From assembly GCA_023419095.1 (NCBI GenBank), contig JAEZYN010000085.1, forward strand, positions 1 to 33,934: a stretch of DNA of 33,934 nucleotides. The letters run 5' to 3'. The stretch's first letter is position 1; every line of letters begins with the position of its first letter. Source of the stretch: Bacteroidota bacterium (lineage in GTDB: Bacteria > Bacteroidota > Bacteroidia > Flavobacteriales > Weeksellaceae). Below the pieces are notes generated by a model. That model saw only the letters and a program-made list of their open reading frames with translations, searched no databases and was not told where the DNA came from. The position numbers and the translations under genes are program-made. Positions 28,241-33,934 of the stretch are shown here, piece by piece.

Positions 28241-29623
28241 TTAAATTGTCATCGAGAATATTCTGGTTTCGGGTTTGTTCCGCATCATTCTAAGGTCAAA
28301 AGTCATTGCGACATTTCGCGTAAATGCACGGCCGGCTTCGGTAATTTTAATTGAATTTTCCGTAAGTTCAACGAGTCCGTCATTTTCCATTTCCTTCAGT
28401 GCTTCCAGTGCTTCGGGAAGTTCCGGAAAGCTGGTCTGCCAGTCCCAGGAAGTTTCGAGGCGGCACATTATATTAAGAATATGCTGACGGATATTTAAAT
28501 CTTCGGCATCAAGAATATGGCCTTTTACAACCGGAATAATGCCTTCTTCTACCAATTTCTGGTAACCTTCAACGGTTTTTTCGTTTTGCGCGAAAGCATA
28601 CCATGAGTCAGAAATCGCGCTCATACCAAGACCGATCATAAGCTGCGTCTTGCTTGAAGAATAACCCATGAAGTTTCTGTGGATGTCACCGGAAATCATC
28701 GATTGGTAAAGATCATCGTGCGGAAGCGCGAAATGGTCCATCCCCACCTCGATGTAGCCCAATTCTTCCAGCAAACGCTTGCCATTTTCATACAGTTTAC
28801 GTTTTTCTTCACCGCTCGGCAGGTCATTTTCGTCAAAACCTCTTTGGCCAACACCTTTTATCCACGGCACGTGCGCGTAAGAATAAAAAGCGAGCCGATC
28901 GGGTTTCAGTTCGAGTGTCTTACGGATGGTGAACTCCATTTTCTCCCAAGTGTGAAACGGCAGTCCGAAAACAAGATCGTGGGAAACACCTTTGTAGCCG
29001 ATCTCGCGCGCCCAATTCGTTACTTTTTCTACATTTTCGAAAGGCTGGATTCTGTTGATCGCTTTCTGAACCTGCGGATCGTAATCCTGCACGCCGAAAC
29101 TGCAACGTCGGAAACCGAGATCATACAAAGTCTGCAGATGTTCACGTGTGGTATTATTCGGATGGCCTTCAAACGAAAATTCCGGCTCAGCAGCGATCTC
29201 GGCCTTTGCAAATATGCCTTCGAGTAAAATTTTGAGATTTTGAGGCGAAAAGAACGTGGGAGTTCCTCCGCCTAAGTGAAGTTCTTTAATTTTAGGCTTA
29301 ACATTCGGATTATGTCCGTTGCTCTGAAGCAAATTGAGATAGAGATCCCATTCTTTCAGCACGCTTTCGAGGTACGGCGTCTCTACTGAATGTTGCTTGG
29401 TAATGCGTTTGTGGCAGGCACAAAATGTACACAGATGTTCGCAAAACGGAAGGTGGATATAGATTGAAATTCCCTCCGTATCATTGGTTTCGTTGAAGGA
29501 TGTGATAACCGACTGCTGCCACTGCTCCGCTGAAAAAGCGGCCTCATCCCAAAAAGGAACAGTGGGATACGAAGTGTAACGCGGGCCGGGAATATTGTAT
29601 TTGTCGATGAGCGATCTGTTCAT
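28241..29623 (-). CDS. hemN: oxygen-independent coproporphyrinogen III oxidase (radical SAM)
   Basis: The 460-residue enzyme converts coproporphyrinogen III to protoporphyrinogen IX in haem synthesis without oxygen. The radical SAM cluster motif is C61-EHL-C65-TF-C68-A-C70, followed by GGGTPTFF and FEGHPNNTT, and the N-terminal YNIPGPRYTSYPT typical of true HemN rather than HemW. The C-terminal HemN domain is present. The ATG at 29623 lies four bases after a -7 element (TAATTTTG, 29628-29635), so the mRNA is likely leaderless. It is on the same strand as the OsmC-like gene, about 90 bp downstream of it. Confidence 0.95.
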   Translation of the reverse strand: MNRSLIDKYNIPGPRYTSYPTVPFWDEAAFSAEQWQQSVITSFNETNDTEGISIYIHLPFCEHLCTFCACHKRITKQHSVETPYLESVLKEWDLYLNLLQSNGHNPNVKPKIKELHLGGGTPTFFSPQNLKILLEGIFAKAEIAAEPEFSFEGHPNNTTREHLQTLYDLGFRRCSFGVQDYDPQVQKAINRIQPFENVEKVTNWAREIGYKGVSHDLVFGLPFHTWEKMEFTIRKTLELKPDRLAFYSYAHVPWIKGVGQRGFDENDLPSGEEKRKLYENGKRLLEELGYIEVGMDHFALPHDDLYQSMISGDIHRNFMGYSSSKTQLMIGLGMSAISDSWYAFAQNEKTVEGYQKLVEEGIIPVVKGHILDAEDLNIRQHILNIMCRLETSWDWQTSFPELPEALEALKEMENDGLVELTENSIKITEAGRAFTRNVAMTFDLRMMRNKPETRIFSMTI

Positions 29624-29627
29624 GCTG

Positions 29628-29635
29628 CAAAATTA
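29628..29635 (-). promoter_or_regulatory. -7 promoter element of hemN (TAATTTTG)
   Basis: A perfect TAnnTTTG followed by CAGC and the ATG. It predicts transcription starting at the first base of the coding region. Confidence 0.55.
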
Positions 29636-29714
29636 CGGAATTTATCGGTGCCGGTATGCTGAGAAATATCAAGGTAAAATTCGTCTTCTGAAAAGAGAAA
29701 AATATCAAAATGAT

Positions 29715-30113
29715 TTAGCGCAGCTTTATTTCTATCCCATTACGCAACGTTTTATGCACTTCTGCCACCTCGTCTACTTTCTTTATTAGGGACGAAATTT
29801 CTTCTTGTGTGAGATCCGGAGCTTCGACCAGCACTTCATACGTGATATTTTGCGCAGGCTCACCTTCTTCAGCAAACTCGCCGAAAACCCGCACATCCAC
29901 ACTGAAAATCTCAAAATTTCTCCGCTTCGCTTCGCGGTAAAGATCGTTACAGAAACAGACCGCAAGTGACAGTAAAAGAAGTTCGCCGCCATTAAGAGAA
30001 GAGCCGTAACCCTCAGTTTTTGACGGGATTTCAACCTTCTTTATATTTCCGTCAGTACTTACGTGGACGTCGTTGTTCCGGAAAGAATTTGATATGTGAG
30101 CTGAGATTTTCAT
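29715..30113 (-). CDS. OsmC/Ohr-fold protein lacking the second catalytic cysteine
   Basis: The 132-residue protein has the OsmC fold: an N-terminal beta part, GGELLLLSLAVC53FC55NDL at the start of the central helix and a beta-alpha C-terminus. In peroxidases of this family the helix cysteine works with a second Cys about 60 residues later (CP motif); here the matching region reads AEVHKTLRNGIEIKL and has no Cys. Peroxidase activity by the usual mechanism is therefore doubtful, although C53 and C55 form a possible local pair. It follows purK by 41 bp on the same strand and is probably co-transcribed with it. Confidence 0.82.
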   Translation of the reverse strand: MKISAHISNSFRNNDVHVSTDGNIKKVEIPSKTEGYGSSLNGGELLLLSLAVCFCNDLYREAKRRNFEIFSVDVRVFGEFAEEGEPAQNITYEVLVEAPDLTQEEISSLIKKVDEVAEVHKTLRNGIEIKLR

Positions 30114-30154
30114 ACCTGATTATTTTGTAAGATAATTCACAGCATTTTGAAAAT

Positions 30155-31264
30155 TTACTGCGAAATGACTTTTACCAAAGATTTCACATAAGCCAATTTG
30201 GCTAACAGTTCGTCGCGCGAATCGGCCAAAACATTGATGTGACCCATTTTTCGTCCTGGTTTTGTTTCCGTTTTGCCGTAAAGATGGACGTAGGTGCGAG
30301 GCACTTCGAGCACTTTATCAATACCTTGGTACAAGACTTTACCGGCATATCCAGCTTCACCGACCAAATTTAACATACCTGAAAAACCCTGCGCAGACGT
30401 GTCCGCAAGCGGAAGATTCCGAAGGACGCGGTACAGCTGTTCAAACTGTGAATTGGCATTTCCTTCCTGGCTCTGATGACCTGAATTGTGCAAACGTGGT
30501 GCGGTTTCATTTACCCAGACTTTTCCGCTTTTATCCAAAAACAGCTCAATCGCAAATAAGCCTGGCGATTTCGCAGCTTCGATGAATTTTTGTACAACAT
30601 CCTCAATCTGACTTTGCGTGGAATCATCGGTATCTGCCGGACAAATGTTGAAATCGAGCAGATTGAGCTGCGGATCTGCCACCATTTCGGTCACCGGAAA
30701 CTGCGCAGTTTCGCCATTTTCGTTAATGGCCACAATTACTGAAAGTTCTTTGTCGATGTCTACCAAAGTTTCAAGCACCGAAGCGACGTCCCACAAATTT
30801 TCGAGATCATCCTCCGTTCGTATTACCTGAACACCTTTGCCGTCATAGCCACCGGTATTGGCTTTCTGTACGAAAGGCAGCGGAAAATCAACGTCTGATT
30901 TTGATTGGATTACCTGGAATTCCGGGCTGGGAATGTTATTTTCAAAGTAAAACTGCTTCTGCAAAATCTTTTGCTGAATTGTTTCAATAATTTCCGGTGA
31001 CGGAATTATTTTCACGCCCGAGTTCCGCAATTCATACAGTGCCGATACGTTCACATGTTCGATTTCAATGGACAGAACATCTTTTCCGGCTCCAAAATTC
31101 AGCACTGTATCATAATCGGCGAAGTCGCCCAGCGTTTGGTTTGAAATTTTCTCGCAGGGTGCGTCAGGCGCCGGATCTAATGTAAACCATTCGTCATCAT
31201 ATTTTAGCGCTTCCTGAATGAGCATTCTGCCGAGCTGTCCGCCACCAAGTATTCCGATTTTCAT
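30155..31264 (-). CDS. purK: 5-(carboxyamino)imidazole ribonucleotide synthase
   Basis: The 369-residue ATP-grasp enzyme converts AIR, ATP and bicarbonate to N5-CAIR in purine synthesis. It has the N-terminal dinucleotide-like fold MKIGILGGGQLGRMLIQEA, FVQKANTGGYDGKGVQVI with the ATP-binding Lys and glycine loop, and ELFLDKSGKVWVNETAPRLHNSGH, the metal-binding and AIR-binding block. PurE is not in the window. A possible -7 element (TATTTTTG on the minus strand) lies about 45 bases upstream of the ATG. The OsmC-like gene is downstream. Confidence 0.95.
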   Translation of the reverse strand: MKIGILGGGQLGRMLIQEALKYDDEWFTLDPAPDAPCEKISNQTLGDFADYDTVLNFGAGKDVLSIEIEHVNVSALYELRNSGVKIIPSPEIIETIQQKILQKQFYFENNIPSPEFQVIQSKSDVDFPLPFVQKANTGGYDGKGVQVIRTEDDLENLWDVASVLETLVDIDKELSVIVAINENGETAQFPVTEMVADPQLNLLDFNICPADTDDSTQSQIEDVVQKFIEAAKSPGLFAIELFLDKSGKVWVNETAPRLHNSGHQSQEGNANSQFEQLYRVLRNLPLADTSAQGFSGMLNLVGEAGYAGKVLYQGIDKVLEVPRTYVHLYGKTETKPGRKMGHINVLADSRDELLAKLAYVKSLVKVISQ

Positions 31265-31407
31265 TATTAAAATTTAAATTTAGCTTTAAAGTGGAATTTA
31301 AATTTAACAAAAATACAAAAGCAATCGCTGCCCTTCGAAAAGCAGATGAATATTTAATTTATTTTTTAATAGTGACCAATTTTTAGTTTACTTTGTAATA
31401 ATAAACT

Positions 31408-32484
31408 ATGACTTTCACACTTCTTTCCCTATCAATTCTGCTTATAATACTGAGTTTGCTGCCGTTTGTAAAAAACCAGCACTGGGTTTTCCGCGTTGCC
31501 GAATTTATTAAAATTCAGCTCCTATTCCTGCAGTTGGCTGTTTTGGCACTGAGTATTTATTTTCTACCGAAAGACTTGTGGTTTTGGGTGATTAATGTAA
31601 TTCAGTTTGGGTTGATTCTTTATCACCTTTACATACTCATCAGATATACAACCATTTACCGGAAAAACCGAGATGATTTACGGAAAGGTGATGAACAGAT
31701 AATCCGCGTTATTTCGGCGAACGTTTACCAATATAATAAAGAATTTTCGAAATTTCATCAGCTCATCCGAAAGTATGCGCCGGATATTTTCATCACAATG
31801 GAAAGCAATGCCGACTGGGAAAAGGCCAATCAGATTCTTGAAAATGATTATCCCCATACGCAAAAAATGACGCTGGAAAACACTTACGGTATGCACCTTT
31901 ACTCCAAACTGCCGTTTGAAAAAGCCAGGTTTCACTTTTTTGTTGCTGATGATGTACCGAGTGTAGAAGTTCATCTGAAAGTCCGCGAAGGCAATATCGT
32001 ACTTTACGGTGTGCATCCGCCGCCGCCGAGTCCCACGGAAGAAAGGACGTCAAAAGAACGCGACGGCGACCTGCTGGCATTGGCCAAAAGAATCAGGAAA
32101 CAAAATGAAAACACGCTGGTAATCGGTGATTTCAATACCGTTGCGTGGTCTGATACTTCAATTTTGTTCCGAAAGACAAGCGAACTGCTCGATGCGCGTG
32201 TGGGCCGCGGAATTCTGGCCACATTTCACTCCAGATACTGGTTTTTCCGTGTTCCGCTCGACTTGCTTTTTCACAGCCCAGAAATTCATATTGAAAAGCT
32301 GAAAACCTTGGAAGACATTGCCTCTGATCACTTCCCTATTCTTTGCGAATTTTATTTAAATACTAAAAACACGCAGCAGGCTGAAGACGTGAAAACGCTT
32401 GAAAACGGTGAAGAAAGGGAGGTGGAAGAATTGATTGAAGAAGGTAAAAATGAAACCTCAGACAACCGCGAGGATGCTGGCTAA
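31408..32484 (+). CDS. membrane-anchored endonuclease/exonuclease/phosphatase (EEP) family protein
   Basis: The 358-residue protein has three N-terminal membrane segments (about 1-20, 33-53 and 57-80), then an EEP domain: ISAN105VYQYN, ME132SN, YGVH203PPPPSP, IGD241FN243TVAWS, VPLDLLFHS and ASD307H308FPI. All catalytic positions of the DNase I-like fold are present. Members with this layout cleave phosphodiester bonds in lipids, nucleic acids or nucleotides; the substrate here is not known. The last 40 residues are a highly acidic, probably disordered tail. The stop codon overlaps that of the convergent DUF1543 gene. Confidence 0.88.
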   Translation: MTFTLLSLSILLIILSLLPFVKNQHWVFRVAEFIKIQLLFLQLAVLALSIYFLPKDLWFWVINVIQFGLILYHLYILIRYTTIYRKNRDDLRKGDEQIIRVISANVYQYNKEFSKFHQLIRKYAPDIFITMESNADWEKANQILENDYPHTQKMTLENTYGMHLYSKLPFEKARFHFFVADDVPSVEVHLKVREGNIVLYGVHPPPPSPTEERTSKERDGDLLALAKRIRKQNENTLVIGDFNTVAWSDTSILFRKTSELLDARVGRGILATFHSRYWFFRVPLDLLFHSPEIHIEKLKTLEDIASDHFPILCEFYLNTKNTQQAEDVKTLENGEEREVEELIEEGKNETSDNREDAG

Positions 32485-33029
32485 AGCTTGCTTAGCTTAA
32501 AATATCCAACCTTCATCGGATTAGGTTGGAAATCTCCCGCGGCTTTTTCAAGCACAATCGAAAACTTCTCTCGAAACTCCTGCGGTAAAATATCTTCGAC
32601 CCTGAAGATATCGTCAATGTCAACACCATATTTGTCATCGATGTGGCTCTCGGCACTTTTGAAACCCATGGTTTTGTAAAATTCGGTCTGTTTAACACGT
32701 TTTACAATTTCGGACATTGAGTTTCCCACCATCAGATGCTGCTCGTGCAGTTCAGCGAAAAGTCCCGGTTTGTAACCGCCCAAATTAATGAAAAACAAAT
32801 GCTGTTCTACTGAAGCGTCTGTTTTCGGAACCACACTTACCGTAAAACCATCGACAGTATTAACTTCCTGCCAGCCGTCTATGTGGATCTCGCCTTTGGC
32901 TTCCGGCCAAAAACTTTTGATGTGTGGCACCAAATCGCGCAGCGACTCCGCTATACCAAAGAAAACATCGTGCTGTTCGATATTTCTGCCGGCAGGGGTG
33001 GCACCCAGGATTAAATAAAATAGTTTCAT
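32481..33029 (-). CDS. DUF1543 domain protein
   Basis: The 182-residue protein begins MKLFYLILGATPAGRNIEQHD and has FWPEAKGEIHIDGW and FFINLGGYKPGLFAELHEQHLMVG, the pattern I associate with DUF1543 (PF07566). There is a second, weaker copy of the region in the C-terminal half. No signal peptide or membrane segment is visible. The function is unknown. It starts 12 bp after the isochorismate synthase-type gene on the same strand, so they are probably one operon, and its TAG stop (32483-32481) overlaps the TAA stop of the convergent EEP gene. Confidence 0.85.
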   Translation of the reverse strand: MKLFYLILGATPAGRNIEQHDVFFGIAESLRDLVPHIKSFWPEAKGEIHIDGWQEVNTVDGFTVSVVPKTDASVEQHLFFINLGGYKPGLFAELHEQHLMVGNSMSEIVKRVKQTEFYKTMGFKSAESHIDDKYGVDIDDIFRVEDILPQEFREKFSIVLEKAAGDFQPNPMKVGYFKLSKL

Positions 33030-33041
33030 TAAAACGGTTGT

Positions 33042-33934
33042 TTAAGATGTAACGAAGTGCAGATTTTTAATAATCGCTTCAGATTTCAATTCAGTTTCGC
33101 GCCATTCTTTTTCCGGCTGACTGTCTGCAGTGATTCCGCCGCCGACATAGACCTCTAAACCGTTCCGATAAATTTCAGCACAGCGCAGATTGACAAAATA
33201 GTGCGTGATATTTTCAAAGTTTAATTTAATGTATCCGGCATAGAATTTCCGCGAATGATTCTCAAAACCGGCGATGGCACTCCTGCAGATCTCTTTCGGA
33301 ATACCGCAAACCGCGGGCGTTGGATGTAAGTCAGTAATGATTTTTTCTACATCGTCACCACTGATTTCCGCACTGAAATCGGTGCGCAAATGTTTGATAT
33401 TTCCCGAAACATGATCCGTCGTAGCTCCAATTTCTACGTGATCTGAATAATTTTTAACAATATTGAAAATATAATCGGCGACAGGCTTCTGTTCCTCAAT
33501 TTCTTTCGATGTCCAGTTTTCTTGTGCTGGAAGCGTTCCGGCTAATGCCATGGTTTTAAATGCGGACGAATTCTGATCAAAACTTCCCAATATTTCGGAA
33601 AAAGCACCGATCCAACTTTGGCCGTCTTTAATGAAAAAATAAACCAATGCGTTTGGGTAGTTTTGGGCTAAATTCAAAAACGTTTGAGGAACATTCAGCC
33701 TTTTTTTTTCGAAAAAAATCTTTTTACGTCGTGAAATGACGAGCTTCGGGAGTCGTTTTTCCTTTACAAACGCAATCACTTTCGCAATTTTTTCGCAGTA
33801 TTCGGTTTCTGTTTCGTCTTTTTCTTCAGGCAGCTCAGAAAGCGGACTTAAATCTATATTTAAATTTAAAAAATCTGCTGTGGATATTTTTTTAATCTTT
33901 CCTTTAAATATAAGTTCATCAAACCCTTCGAACG
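33042..33934 (-). CDS. isochorismate synthase-type chorismate-binding enzyme, 5' end outside window
   Basis: The frame is open from the stop at 33042 through to base 33934 without a start being needed inside the window; a GTG at 33779 is not the start, because sensible sequence (FEGFDELIFKGKIKKIS and onward) continues upstream of it. The C-terminal part carries the chorismate-binding domain: TTDHVSGNIKHLRTDF, ITDLHPTPAVCGIPKE, FYAGYIKLNF, LRCAEIY and YVGGGITADSQPEKEWRETELK. These fit MenF/EntC isochorismate synthases, which start menaquinone or siderophore synthesis. MenF is more likely in a flavobacterium that depends on menaquinone. About 297 residues are visible. Confidence 0.88.
   Translation of the reverse strand, partial: FEGFDELIFKGKIKKISTADFLNLNIDLSPLSELPEEKDETETEYCEKIAKVIAFVKEKRLPKLVISRRKKIFFEKKRLNVPQTFLNLAQNYPNALVYFFIKDGQSWIGAFSEILGSFDQNSSAFKTMALAGTLPAQENWTSKEIEEQKPVADYIFNIVKNYSDHVEIGATTDHVSGNIKHLRTDFSAEISGDDVEKIITDLHPTPAVCGIPKEICRSAIAGFENHSRKFYAGYIKLNFENITHYFVNLRCAEIYRNGLEVYVGGGITADSQPEKEWRETELKSEAIIKNLHFVTS

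Noticed and set aside
28172..28354. Small plus-strand frame MRSIKAAIFFAVLMLC with a signal-like start
   Set aside because: It is made of the terminator hairpin at 28177-28216 and then runs antisense through the end of hemN.

Overview
The window looks like a chromosomal segment of a flavobacterium, most likely the Chryseobacterium/Kaistella group (Weeksellaceae). The grounds are: fused SecDF of 970 residues, a DUF4290 gene directly before murA, a type IX secretion C-terminal sorting domain on an exported dehydrogenase, a GreA/GreB-type factor of the Bacteroidetes kind, many proteins of families largely confined to Bacteroidetes, and repeated promoters with the Bacteroidetes -7 element TAnnTTTG, usually followed by CA. 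No Shine-Dalgarno-rich starts, tRNA, rRNA, CRISPR array, phage genes or intact transposase were seen. The assignment to a genus is inference.

Layout. 1-2150: a DUF4230 gene cut by the window edge, a PD-(D/E)XK-like protein and a LuxE-type acyl-protein synthetase, all on the minus strand, followed by the wreck of a GxxExxY gene lying between two inverted ~30 bp repeats. 2103-6281: lpxH and queD (minus), comF (plus), upp and der (minus). 6282-6641: a gene-free stretch with a structured intergenic repeat and the murA terminator. 6642-9604: DUF4290-murA, then a haem-binding protein and DCC thiol oxidoreductase pair. 9762-11004: a plus-strand peroxiredoxin-thioredoxin-small protein operon. 11054-14991: a repeat-rich lipoprotein, a GNAT acetyltransferase and uvrA (minus). 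14992-15557: a gene-free stretch with a helically phased 21 bp tandem array. 15558-17513: a DsbA/FrnE-type protein, a Gre factor and YceI (plus). 17568-21339: a DUF4846 protein (minus) and a large M1-peptidase-like protein fused to an outer-membrane barrel (plus). 21356-26550: PAP2 phosphatase, TatA/B, a Tet-type MFS transporter and SecDF (minus). 26767-28122: exported sugar dehydrogenase (plus). 28241-31264: hemN, an OsmC-like gene and purK (minus). 31408-33934: a membrane EEP phosphohydrolase (plus), then DUF1543 and an isochorismate-synthase-type gene cut by the right edge (minus).

Most of the window is ordinary housekeeping: lipid A, peptidoglycan, nucleotide salvage and synthesis, haem, protein export, DNA repair and thiol redox. 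The most interesting parts are not genes. They are the GxxExxY remnant with its terminal inverted repeats, which has overwritten the end of lpxH and the leader of the LuxE gene; the 21 bp TTCGAA array before the dsbA-like gene; and a set of -7 elements so close to start codons that several mRNAs should be leaderless. Among proteins, MurA has Asp in place of the fosfomycin-target Cys, and the M1-like barrel protein has lost the zinc-binding motif.
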